From positions 1 to 34,959 of the IMG/VR virus record IMGVR_UViG_3300020160_001427: 34,959 bases of DNA; one strand, written 5' to 3'. How positions within the stretch are numbered: the first letter of the stretch is position 1; each line of letters starts with the position of its first letter. Under the pieces are notes generated by a model. The model saw only the letters and a list, made by a program, of their open reading frames with translations. It did not search any database and was not told the DNA's origin. Position numbers and translations under genes: made by a program. Positions 1 through 7,913 of the stretch are shown here, one piece after another. Origin of the DNA: a virus.

Positions 1-152
1 ATATCTAGGTTGGCTCGGCGAAACCAACAGTTTGTATACGAACGGGTGTTCCAAGTATACGCCGCATCTGGCTCAGTTAAAAAAGCACGCTGCGCTAATA
101 TTGTGTTTAATTCTTCAGCGTGGGATTTTAATTTATTGAATATTGTACTCAT
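1..152 (-). CDS. Probable ferredoxin-dependent bilin reductase, N-terminal fragment (cut by window edge)
   Basis: The reading frame starts at the ATG at 152-150, overlaps the 3' end of the heme oxygenase gene by 20 bases, and stays open for 50 codons to the window edge. Residues 34-50 read WNTRSYTNCWFRRANLD. I match this by eye to the first conserved block of ferredoxin-dependent bilin reductases (PcyA/PebA/PebS/PcyX), whose pattern is roughly NRxY, four residues, FR, two residues, HLE. Known family members reduce biliverdin with electrons from ferredoxin, and in phages they usually sit beside a heme oxygenase, as here. The catalytic Asp/His residues lie beyond the edge, so which bilin would be made cannot be told. 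The ribosome-binding site is weak, so translation is probably coupled to the upstream gene. An unrelated small protein is the alternative, because only 50 residues are visible. Confidence 0.6.
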   Translation of the reverse strand, partial: MSTIFNKLKSHAEELNTILAQRAFLTEPDAAYTWNTRSYTNCWFRRANLD

Positions 153-666
153 TGGCTAATTCTGAAAATAGTTCTATAGCATAATCAAAACAATGATTAG
201 CTTCTGTGGCCATTGAATCGTCCAGCTTACTACGAAGTGCATCAATCAGTTCTTTACGATTTTCAAATTCGTACATTGTAGAAGTACCAGGAACCACACG
301 TTTTATCATTTGACCGCCATATAGGTCGCCCATATGTCTAACATAAAAGTGAGCTAAAATTTGATGGTCAGTTAAATTTCTTGTGGTGATATACTGAATA
401 TATTTTTGGGTACTAGGATACAATGTATTTTTGTGATTTCCTAAATTTTCAAAATCATACTGAATTTTCTTGTTACGCTCGATACCAGACAAGCCGTTTA
501 AAAGGCCTTTGCTTTCTGCCACTGCTTCAAGTGTTTTATAAACTGCGTGTTGATTATACAAAAAGTCACTGTAAATATTTTCAGGCATTTTGCCAGATAA
601 TAGTAATACAACAAAGCGGTGTTTTTCCGCTTTGTCGTGATTTTCTTTAATAAGGTCTCTTAGCAT
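133..666 (-). CDS. Compact biliverdin-producing heme oxygenase
   Basis: The 177-residue product looks like an all-helical heme oxygenase, which opens heme with O2 and reducing equivalents to give biliverdin, CO and Fe2+. The N-terminal motif HDKAEKH places the likely proximal heme ligand at His10. The distal glycine-rich helix carries GDLYGGQ at residues 113-119, the family signature. It is shorter than typical cyanobacterial or mammalian enzymes (over 200 residues), as expected for a compact phage form. Its ATG shares one base with the stop of the upstream oxygenase (TAATG), with an AAAGG ribosome-binding site 7 bases upstream, so it belongs to the cassette operon. The next gene is a probable bilin reductase, which points to bilin synthesis. 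Release of iron for neighbouring iron enzymes is a second possible role (inference). Confidence 0.9.
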   Translation of the reverse strand: MLRDLIKENHDKAEKHRFVVLLLSGKMPENIYSDFLYNQHAVYKTLEAVAESKGLLNGLSGIERNKKIQYDFENLGNHKNTLYPSTQKYIQYITTRNLTDHQILAHFYVRHMGDLYGGQMIKRVVPGTSTMYEFENRKELIDALRSKLDDSMATEANHCFDYAIELFSELANEYNIQ

Positions 667-1160
667 TACTTAACCTTTGCCATTTTGAAGGCCACAGATA
701 CCCGAAGTTCATTTTTTACGTTTGGAGCTTCTGCACTGTGAAGAATGTTTGCGTCAATCAACACACCAGAGTTGGGAATTGGAGCTACAGACCACTCGTT
801 GACACGATCTTCTCCGCACAAAATTAATCGACCGCCCCAGTTATGTTGCCAGTCTGGATTTGCAAACCAGATAAACGAGTGGGTTACGTTATCGTATGCG
901 TCTGTATGGAAATCTGCGTGCTGCATTATTGTTTGGCCGTTCGCTGCAGACCAAACCAACGAATACTCACCACCAAGAGTCTTTTCAAGTGAAGACCACA
1001 TTTCCTTTAAGATTGGTGTACCCATCATTTGAGCACACCACATGGTTGCACCATGTCGTGCAGATATAGATCCGTATCGCCAATGCGCTTCATATCTGGT
1101 ATATTCCCATGCGCGTCTAGCTAAATCTGCATCGAAAACATCCAAGTATCGGTTAATCAT
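666..1160 (-). CDS. 2OG-Fe(II) dioxygenase (second of the cassette)
   Basis: This 164-residue protein resembles the double-stranded beta-helix 2-oxoglutarate/Fe(II) oxygenases. The candidate metal triad is His85-x-Asp87 (in FHTD) with His141 (in ILHSA), and Arg153 is the probable 2-oxoglutarate anchor. A typical GGRL turn follows at 109-112. His81-x-Asp83 is an alternative first pair. The family hydroxylates or otherwise oxidises proteins, nucleic acids or small molecules; the substrate cannot be read from the sequence. Its start overlaps the radical SAM stop by four bases (ATGA) with an AAAGG site just upstream, and its stop overlaps the heme oxygenase start, so expression is coupled on both sides. 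Confidence 0.8.
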   Translation of the reverse strand: MINRYLDVFDADLARRAWEYTRYEAHWRYGSISARHGATMWCAQMMGTPILKEMWSSLEKTLGGEYSLVWSAANGQTIMQHADFHTDAYDNVTHSFIWFANPDWQHNWGGRLILCGEDRVNEWSVAPIPNSGVLIDANILHSAEAPNVKNELRVSVAFKMAKVK

Positions 1161-2518
1161 GCAGCTACCTTTAACTGTATAACTTTGCGACGTTGCTCAT
1201 CTCGGGCTTCCCAGATATATTTTCTGTCTTTGCGCTGAGGACCTTCGATATGTACAGGCTTAAATCCTGTAATACTCTTAATGGTAGCAGCAAAGAATAC
1301 AACATTATCAGAAAATGCATTATTGCACGAAGCGTTCCATAGTTCACCACTAAGGAACATACACGAACCTTGGCATAATTGAAGCACTGGGCAGTTAGAG
1401 CATTCATCACGATCTGACCAGTGAGTAATAGTATCCAACTTAACGCTTTCAATCTGGTCAACGTGACCAATCTTGTGAGAAACACCGGCAGGATTTGTTC
1501 CAGCAGTAGATACGTTCTGGCAAGTAATAACGTTTCCGTTTAGGTCAACAGCAATATTATTTACCTTGTCCATACCGCATTTTTGTCCAAGCATAGAGTT
1601 AGGAGCACGATCAGCAATCAATTGGCCGAAATTTTGTATTTTTTGATTAATAACCTGAAACTTGTTAGCTTTGCCAGACTCAATATCAGCATAGGCAAGC
1701 TCGCGATATTCAACTTCTTCATTAAGGTTTCCAAGAGAATTTGTTAATCCACCCTCATCATAAGCATCAACAAAGCCACCTTCGCCAATAATCAAGTACT
1801 GTGCATCTTCGCCAAGAATATCTTCAAAATATTTTTGAGCTGCTGCGCGAGAATTATTTGTGCGGTTCATCATGATACTAACGCTAATTCTATGCTCTGG
1901 ACCAAAACGTTTTATAGCTTTTTTGAATATAGCTAATCCTTCTGGTGTTTCAAAAGGATCTGGTCCGCGAACGTGCTGTCCAGGGCCGTCATGGGAAATA
2001 GCAAAACTAAAGCCCATTTCATCCATCCAGTCTAACTTCTCGTCATCTAATAGGCTGCCGTTTGTAATAAGTGAAAAATCAGCATGAGGGTACAGTATAC
2101 GAATACGCTCAGCCAGCGGTTTCATTGTTTTCCAGTAAACAAAGGGTTCGCCACCCCAAAATTCAAAAGTAGTACCATTTCCTTTACCATCGATGCCGCC
2201 ACGATACCATTTAGGCAACTTGGAAACAAACTCTTCAACATTACCTGAATTTGTTTCTTCTGCATGTGGTACAAATCGTTGACTGCAATACTCACACGAG
2301 TAGTTGCAGGATAAGCCCATAGAAATTTTGATATTTGTAAAGTTATATTTAAAACCCTTGCCTACAGGGTATTTTTCGTGGGCATAGTGCATCTTCTGGG
2401 CAGGGGACATAAACAAGTCCTGGCCATTTTCATCAGTAAGAGCAGAGTTACTATTGTCATAGTAGAAGGTCTTAGTGTGACCTTCATCGTTATTTGCCGT
2501 AATTGTAAACTTAGCCAT
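1157..2518 (-). CDS. Radical SAM protein with C-terminal SPASM domain
   Basis: The 453-residue protein carries the radical SAM cluster motif as C71-x3-C75-x2-C78 and the SAM-binding GGEP at 122-125. The C-terminal region holds a SPASM arrangement: a Cys in QKCGMD, a Cys in ITCQN, then C373-x2-C376-x5-C382-x3-C386 and a last Cys at 398. In known enzymes such as anaerobic sulfatase-maturating enzymes and RiPP maturases, this domain binds auxiliary iron-sulfur clusters, and the substrate is usually a peptide or protein. No short precursor peptide is evident next to it. It starts on the stop of the upstream oxygenase (TAATG) and overlaps the next oxygenase by ATGA, so the three enzymes are translationally linked. 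Function as a protein modifier is inference from the SPASM family. Confidence 0.9.
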   Translation of the reverse strand: MAKFTITANNDEGHTKTFYYDNSNSALTDENGQDLFMSPAQKMHYAHEKYPVGKGFKYNFTNIKISMGLSCNYSCEYCSQRFVPHAEETNSGNVEEFVSKLPKWYRGGIDGKGNGTTFEFWGGEPFVYWKTMKPLAERIRILYPHADFSLITNGSLLDDEKLDWMDEMGFSFAISHDGPGQHVRGPDPFETPEGLAIFKKAIKRFGPEHRISVSIMMNRTNNSRAAAQKYFEDILGEDAQYLIIGEGGFVDAYDEGGLTNSLGNLNEEVEYRELAYADIESGKANKFQVINQKIQNFGQLIADRAPNSMLGQKCGMDKVNNIAVDLNGNVITCQNVSTAGTNPAGVSHKIGHVDQIESVKLDTITHWSDRDECSNCPVLQLCQGSCMFLSGELWNASCNNAFSDNVVFFAATIKSITGFKPVHIEGPQRKDRKYIWEARDEQRRKVIQLKVAA

Positions 2519-3204
2519 TAAAATCTCATTTCTGACTGAAGTTCAACATAGCAGTGGCTAGCTACTTGAAAATTTACAACAACAGCAACACGCGTTGTTG
2601 CGCCTCGGTATACATTTGTTTCGTGCCACACGTAAGCAGGATGAACAACAGTCATACCTTGAAAAGGTTCGATAGGGTCAACCTTTTCCCAGTAAGGGTA
2701 GTTAGGGGTGCCTCGTGGATCAAGTAGCAGTAGAGCGTGCGATCCATGTCGATCAGATGCTCCAAGCTCAGGATCACTATCGTCTAGTGCTAAGTAGTGA
2801 ACTAGTACACCATCCATTGCTTGATGATAGTGTGGGTAAGTTCGAGCACCTGGTTCTTGGACGTTACCAAAGCAACGTCCAACAAGTTTTACTTCGTCTG
2901 CTTGCTCAACGTCGAGCGCTTCGCGTAAATACTTGCGGTACATCTGACAAGAAAAACGTTCAAATTCTAGAATGGATTCACGCTCTTCGGGGAACATATC
3001 TAGATCGTTAAACAGGTTGTACGGTGTAACTGCATAAGCCTGTTTTGACTTCATAAACGTATGAAATCCAGGGGAGGTCTCTGCAACTCGTGATCTAGCA
3101 TCTTCACGCTTTATGATGGCGTTGATGAGATCGACACGAACTTTTTCAGGGAGCGGCGTATAGCCTTCCATGATTGGCGTCGACCATAACTTTCTGATTT
3201 GCAT
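2518..3204 (-). CDS. 2OG-Fe(II) oxygenase-like protein (first of the cassette)
   Basis: The 228-residue protein resembles phage 2OG-Fe(II) oxygenases of the TIGR02466 type. A jelly-roll-like region runs from about residue 110 to 212: a His-rich strand HYH at 125-127, DPR at 162-164, a P-x5-H turn with His194 (VWHET), and Arg205 followed by VVVNF. His194 and Arg205 fit the distal metal ligand and the 2-oxoglutarate anchor. The expected HxD pair is replaced by HYH, with Asp131 nearby as a possible carboxylate, so the metal site may be atypical. An AAAAGGA ribosome-binding site lies 5 bases before the ATG. The gene follows the fibre-associated genes after a 21-base gap and leads the enzyme cassette. 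Confidence 0.75.
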   Translation of the reverse strand: MQIRKLWSTPIMEGYTPLPEKVRVDLINAIIKREDARSRVAETSPGFHTFMKSKQAYAVTPYNLFNDLDMFPEERESILEFERFSCQMYRKYLREALDVEQADEVKLVGRCFGNVQEPGARTYPHYHQAMDGVLVHYLALDDSDPELGASDRHGSHALLLLDPRGTPNYPYWEKVDPIEPFQGMTVVHPAYVWHETNVYRGATTRVAVVVNFQVASHCYVELQSEMRF

Positions 3205-3225
3205 GCGTTTCCTTTTAATTTATTA

Positions 3226-3702
3226 TTATTGTGGGTTGTTGAATGAAGAATTTGAAGCCTTGAGAAGTCTAGCAGACTCAAGAGGCCCTGAAACTGCGAT
3301 TGCTTTCTGCTCTGATAATAGAACCGATTGTGGTCGCATATAGAAAAGAATATCACAGTTACGAAGAGAAGAAATATTTTTACTCGGAACAAGTAGTCGT
3401 ATAGAGTAGTTATCTTGAAGACTATGTTTAATTAAGTTGGGTATTGTTGTCCCAGCTTCGTGCGCTTTGGCGGTTAAATCCAGCCAGTTAGCTGTTCCTG
3501 TATCGTAAAGATTTTGTTCACCAAAAGAAAGCATACCGCCATATTTATTTAAAACAGTAGAGTTAACTTGCTCAAGTGAAATTGAAGACTGTAGAACCCC
3601 GTCGCAACTAGACCGAAATATCACAGACAGGCGGCTGTCCTCTAGGAGTACTGCCGCCCATTCTAAGCCTGTGTCTATCTCATAACGATAGATTAGGTTC
3701 AT
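3226..3702 (-). CDS. Hypothetical protein downstream of the fibre genes
   Basis: I do not recognise this 158-residue protein. It has no signal peptide or membrane segment and looks like a soluble mixed alpha/beta protein with a strand-rich N-terminus. Its ATG overlaps the preceding gene's stop by four bases (ATGA), so the two are probably co-translated. Position between the long fibre and the enzyme cassette makes a fibre-associated protein, fibre chaperone or small tail protein plausible, but that is context only. Confidence 0.75.
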   Translation of the reverse strand: MNLIYRYEIDTGLEWAAVLLEDSRLSVIFRSSCDGVLQSSISLEQVNSTVLNKYGGMLSFGEQNLYDTGTANWLDLTAKAHEAGTTIPNLIKHSLQDNYSIRLLVPSKNISSLRNCDILFYMRPQSVLLSEQKAIAVSGPLESARLLKASNSSFNNPQ

Positions 3703-4418
3703 TGCACTGTAATTGCGTAGTCTGTTTTACCAGGCCAAAATTTATATCCAGCTTTAATCCTTGCTACAGTACCTGCAGATAACTCTGACAAGTCAAGATG
3801 CACAGCATCTCCGTTTTTAGCACGGGAACGGTTCAAAATGCCTGCAGTAGCCTCAAGATAGACTTCAACATTATCTGGGCAAGACACTGTTAGCTCGGCA
3901 TGTTGACCAACAGAAACCGTAGTTGGACCTGTAAAAGAGATTGGTAGCCAAGTAGCTAAATAATCTGCAAGACGTTCAATTTCTTGGCCCGCAAGCGGCT
4001 GACCATTAACTGTGACTTCAAAATCTGCAGAATCAAAAAAGTACAAAGTACATTCTTCTAGTGAACAGCCGCGATAAGGTGTTAAAATGAAGATTGCTGG
4101 ATATCCAGCAACACCCAAAGAACGATAGACAGCTAGTGCTGAGTCACGTCTTGCAGTATTGTATTCACCAACAAAAGGTGATCCGCGATATCCAACAGAA
4201 ATTGCTGTGGTTTCAGCTACCAGCAGATTGCCGTCTTTTTGACCGACGGCAATCACTCCATGATCTTGCGAATACTTTGAAATGATCTCTGATAGATTTG
4301 CTACTAGTACTGGGGCCTCTTCATCCCCTATAGGCATAGAGAATGTAAGAGTTGACCCAGCTAGGCTAATTGTAGCGCTGCCAGTATAAGAAGCAAGCGT
4401 AGTTTTGATTATATTCAT
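3699..4418 (-). CDS. Hypothetical protein with a C-terminal beta-sandwich-like region
   Basis: The start at 4418 is chosen over an upstream TTG at 4439 because an AAGGA ribosome-binding site lies 7 bases before this ATG, giving 239 residues. The N-terminal 150 residues are unrecognised. The last 80 or so residues alternate short polar and hydrophobic strands around VSVGQHAELTV and look like an Ig-like or related beta-sandwich, common in phage surface proteins. It follows the Cys-tipped fibre gene closely (14-base gap) and overlaps the next gene by four bases. It may attach to or assist that fibre; no direct evidence. Confidence 0.75.
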   Translation of the reverse strand: MNIIKTTLASYTGSATISLAGSTLTFSMPIGDEEAPVLVANLSEIISKYSQDHGVIAVGQKDGNLLVAETTAISVGYRGSPFVGEYNTARRDSALAVYRSLGVAGYPAIFILTPYRGCSLEECTLYFFDSADFEVTVNGQPLAGQEIERLADYLATWLPISFTGPTTVSVGQHAELTVSCPDNVEVYLEATAGILNRSRAKNGDAVHLDLSELSAGTVARIKAGYKFWPGKTDYAITVQ

Positions 4419-4432
4419 GTTTGCTTCCTTTA

Positions 4433-7400
4433 TTAGCAATTACAGTTGCAGTTATAGCGACGTTGACGTACACCTAGTCTAACTGTGCTACCGCTGGAAC
4501 CAATGTAAGGACTTTGGTTTTGACATTGAAATTCACCGCAATTTGTAACTGTACCATCAACTACTAGGCTGTTGTCCACGCAGTTTGCGGTGGCGTTAAA
4601 AAATCCGCTGATACTTGCGCTGCTTACAGCGGTAACGCGACCACGTGCATCAAGAGTCAGCACTGGAACAGCACTGGAACTTCCAATGGTTTGAGCCGAG
4701 ATAATATCGTTAGTTCTGCCGTCAACGTAAGACTTGTTTGCTGCATCACCGTTGTTGACTGGAGTAGGTACATTGGTAACTGCCTGGCTGTTTATGTTCA
4801 GCGTACCAGTCATTGTTCCACCAGCTTTTGGAAGCATGGTATCAGCATATTGCTTTGTTGCCGCATGCAAAGCGTTAACAGGATCAGCATCTAATGTGAT
4901 CTTACCAGTCATAGTACCACCGGTCCGTGCCAGCTTTGTGTCTGCGTATGTCTTAACAGCAAATTCCGTAGGTACCGCCATATTAGAGTTACCACTCATA
5001 GTACCGTCTGATGAGAACTCATTAATTGTCTCACCAAGTTGAGCACCAATAGAACCCAGCTTTAAGCTAGTAAGACCTGCAAGATCAAAAGCGCTAGCAT
5101 TTAGCGTAGCACGTCCAGTAGCTTGATCGATACGGAAGTATTCGCCTACTCGGAAATTACCGTCTTGATCAGTACTTACATAGAATACACGTCCTGGAAA
5201 TACTTCGTCTGTTTCATTACCTTGTGCTGGAGTCTGAGTTGGCTCGCCTGGATAGTTAGTAGTAGTTACACCACCTGTACCAATTGCCAAAAAGTCGTGT
5301 CCAGTCAATCGAATTTGTGAATACTTATAACGTATTGTAACACCAGTACCACCCGCACTTCCAGTGGGTTTTTCTTGTGCTAAAACTACCACGATCCGGC
5401 TACTAGAGTTTACATATGTGCCAGTAACACTTTGAATTACATAACTATATGTATCGCCTGCTATGCTGATTGAAGCACCTGGTTTAGGTATCGAATTTAG
5501 TCCGGTTAGTACAAGCACAAAACCTTTTTGGTTTTCTAGTGCGCCTGATTTTACAGTACCAGTTCCACCACTAGTAAAAGTTAGTGTATTTCCTGAAGTA
5601 AATGTTCCTGTAGGATTTACTACATATACCTTGTCTGAAGAAGTTTGCACGTTGGTAACAATCGCGGTAGCTCCTGAGCTACTTGTAATTGTATCGCCTA
5701 CATTTATAGTACCGCCCTGGTATATAAAGTTTAATTGCTGTCCTACAAGTGTACCAGTAACGGCAGTTTCGTTTGTATCAAATCCGCGAGAAGTAGCTCC
5801 CCAAGTACCGTAACTATTATTACCGTTTAGTGCACGAATAAATCCGCCACCACTTGCAGTATATCCAAAATAGCAATAGTAAGTAAAGCAGCTTACAATC
5901 TCAGACTTACCGCCATCTTTTACCCAGTAACCAATACCATTATCGCTAATAATTGTATAACCATGGAAAATCATGGTTTTAGCACCAGTAGCGTGAACTG
6001 AACCGTCAATTAAGGCACCAATTAATCCTGAGCCAATAGCCGAACATTCTAGAACGTAAGGAGACTTGTGAGTTATGGGACTTGCTGGATTTAGTCGTGC
6101 TACAACGCCTTTGATTGTACTAGTAGTTACATCAGCTGCTGTACTGCCAGGAACCCATCCTGTCATGTCTCTAAAAGTCATCTTGTTCAAGATCGAGCCA
6201 TCGCTCATCAAGAACATCGTAGATTGTGCATTTGGTGTTACACCGTCATCGCATAATCCAGCTGCAGGTTTAACAACAACAGTACGCTGATTATCTCCAA
6301 CAATTGCAGTATTACTAGGAATTGTAATAGGTAGTTGCTCTAAGTATTCACCTGTTTTAACCAAAATAGTGGCTCCTGGGCCACACTGCTGAGTTGCGTA
6401 TTTAATACTTGCAAAAGGAGTACTTAAGTTTTTGCCTCTGCTTGGAGAATTAACACCGTGTGGAGCAACATAAAATACTTTGTCAGATTCAGTAGCTCCA
6501 ATCCAATCAAGGCCGCTACCATTACCTAAAACAGTAAGTGATTGTCCACCATCTCCTGGCTGAATAGCAGGCAGTACGTCGCCAGCACCACTAACAAACA
6601 GGGTCCATTGTCCAGCTGTTTCATCTGTACCAAAGTCACTACTGGAAGTATGTGAGTTAACAGCAATTTTTGCATTACCAGTACTATCTTTTACAATGTC
6701 ATCTTTTAAGTACAGAGTACTTGCTGCCCAGGCACCTCTCCAACGAATACCTGAACCAAGTTTTTGCCAATTACCAGCAGTTTCGTCAGCAGCAAATCCC
6801 GAAGATGTATGTGGCAATAATGCAACATAAGTATTACCACCAACAGAAACTACGTCATCAGTAACATAGTTTGTACTTGTAGACCAATTTCCACGGCTAC
6901 GTAAACCATGTGTAATCTTTACCCAAGTAGCAGGAGTTAGTGCGGGGTTTGTGTTTGAATTGTCAGCTTCAGCTCTATAAGACGAACCACCATAAGTTAC
7001 TGTTTCGCCAATTTTATATGCTGTTGCACTTGACCATGAGCCTATAAATGAGTAACCAGAAATAAACTTATTCCAATAACCTGTATTGGTCGGAAGGTTT
7101 CCAGTAGAATTTACAGTACATTTGTAAATGTTAGCGCCATAAGCAACAAGATCTCCAACAACATAGGCAGTTCCTGAGTTATAAACATCTCGTGCAGAAA
7201 TACCGTCAACTAAGCGGTCCCAAAATGTTGGGTTAGTTGGATTATTGCCAGTAGTGTCTGACTTTGCAATATAAGCAATACCACCAAGAGAAACTACGTC
7301 ATTCTTTTGATATGCAGTTGCGTTATTAAACGCTCCTTCATATTGAATACCGTCAGCAAACTGTGACCAGTAAGTGTTGTTTGGTGGAGTATTACCAGTT

Positions 7401-7681
7401 GTATCAAGTACTGCGATATATACTTTACCGCCGTGTGCTACACCGTCACCAACTTTGTATGCGGTAGCATTACTGAATACGCCTTTAAATTTAATGCCTT
7501 CTACCATCAGTGCCCAATAGGCGGTATTAGTAGGTAGATTGCCAGCCGCTTTAACTACATTTGTGTATACATACACATTGCCACCATATTTTACGATATC
7601 ATTAGATTCGTAAAGTGTTGAGTTAACCCAATCACCAGCAAAGTGGAAGCGTAATTTTCCTAGATCTATTAATTGACTCAT
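4433..7681 (-). CDS. Long tail fibre with seven carbohydrate-binding-like modules and Cys-rich tip
   Basis: The 1,082-residue protein begins with seven tandem modules of about 50 residues (11-369). They share the pattern W-x3-TAY-x3-D-x-V-x3-GG-x-x-Y, ending in YW or W, and resemble CBM5/12 chitin-binding-type modules. From FYVAP at 403 to about 640, a right-handed beta-helix of the pectate-lyase type is likely. The last third has phage fibre repeats (GGTMTG, ATKQYAD, NKSYVDG) typical of trimeric fibres. The C-terminus holds six cysteines in 49 residues (1034, 1048, 1053, 1078, 1080, 1082) and ends RRYNCNCNC. The likely role is trimeric receptor binding with glycan contact and perhaps glycan cleavage. 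It ends 14 bases before the next gene's start and begins one base after the previous gene. Confidence 0.88.
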   Translation of the reverse strand: MSQLIDLGKLRFHFAGDWVNSTLYESNDIVKYGGNVYVYTNVVKAAGNLPTNTAYWALMVEGIKFKGVFSNATAYKVGDGVAHGGKVYIAVLDTTGNTPPNNTYWSQFADGIQYEGAFNNATAYQKNDVVSLGGIAYIAKSDTTGNNPTNPTFWDRLVDGISARDVYNSGTAYVVGDLVAYGANIYKCTVNSTGNLPTNTGYWNKFISGYSFIGSWSSATAYKIGETVTYGGSSYRAEADNSNTNPALTPATWVKITHGLRSRGNWSTSTNYVTDDVVSVGGNTYVALLPHTSSGFAADETAGNWQKLGSGIRWRGAWAASTLYLKDDIVKDSTGNAKIAVNSHTSSSDFGTDETAGQWTLFVSGAGDVLPAIQPGDGGQSLTVLGNGSGLDWIGATESDKVFYVAPHGVNSPSRGKNLSTPFASIKYATQQCGPGATILVKTGEYLEQLPITIPSNTAIVGDNQRTVVVKPAAGLCDDGVTPNAQSTMFLMSDGSILNKMTFRDMTGWVPGSTAADVTTSTIKGVVARLNPASPITHKSPYVLECSAIGSGLIGALIDGSVHATGAKTMIFHGYTIISDNGIGYWVKDGGKSEIVSCFTYYCYFGYTASGGGFIRALNGNNSYGTWGATSRGFDTNETAVTGTLVGQQLNFIYQGGTINVGDTITSSSGATAIVTNVQTSSDKVYVVNPTGTFTSGNTLTFTSGGTGTVKSGALENQKGFVLVLTGLNSIPKPGASISIAGDTYSYVIQSVTGTYVNSSSRIVVVLAQEKPTGSAGGTGVTIRYKYSQIRLTGHDFLAIGTGGVTTTNYPGEPTQTPAQGNETDEVFPGRVFYVSTDQDGNFRVGEYFRIDQATGRATLNASAFDLAGLTSLKLGSIGAQLGETINEFSSDGTMSGNSNMAVPTEFAVKTYADTKLARTGGTMTGKITLDADPVNALHAATKQYADTMLPKAGGTMTGTLNINSQAVTNVPTPVNNGDAANKSYVDGRTNDIISAQTIGSSSAVPVLTLDARGRVTAVSSASISGFFNATANCVDNSLVVDGTVTNCGEFQCQNQSPYIGSSGSTVRLGVRQRRYNCNCNC
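6575..7651 (-). repeat. Seven tandem fibre modules (coding repeat)
   Basis: Seven diverged copies of a roughly 150-base coding unit encode residues 11-369 of the long fibre. Conserved positions are a Trp or aromatic near the start, TAY or TLY, Asp-x-Val, Gly-Gly and a Tyr, and a closing aromatic followed by Gly-Ile/Leu. Copies 6 and 7 share an extra TSS...DETAG insert, which suggests they arose from each other. Confidence 0.8.
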
Positions 7682-7682
7682 A

Positions 7683-7913
7683 TTATACTAGCCTCATAAG
7701 TAAGTGCCCGTTATTACCCCATGCGAAATGAACTGTATCTTTTGACCAAAACCACTGCTTATAGTCATACTTATCAATTATTTCTTCTTGAGGTAAAGAC
7801 ACAGGGGTGTCACCGTCTAATACCTCTACGTTTAAGCCGCCATCATCAGGATTCATACGGAATCCATAAAATACTTTGTCGACTAAGTCTGTTCCTGTAT
7901 AGAATCCAGCCAT
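7683..7913 (-). CDS. Small hypothetical fibre-cluster protein
   Basis: This 76-residue acidic protein has no recognisable domain or membrane segment. Its start shares one base with the stop of the preceding gene, and the long fibre starts one base after its own stop. That places it in the co-translated fibre block. A small fibre-associated or baseplate-associated protein is the natural guess; the function is unknown. Confidence 0.7.
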   Translation of the reverse strand: MAGFYTGTDLVDKVFYGFRMNPDDGGLNVEVLDGDTPVSLPQEEIIDKYDYKQWFWSKDTVHFAWGNNGHLLMRLV

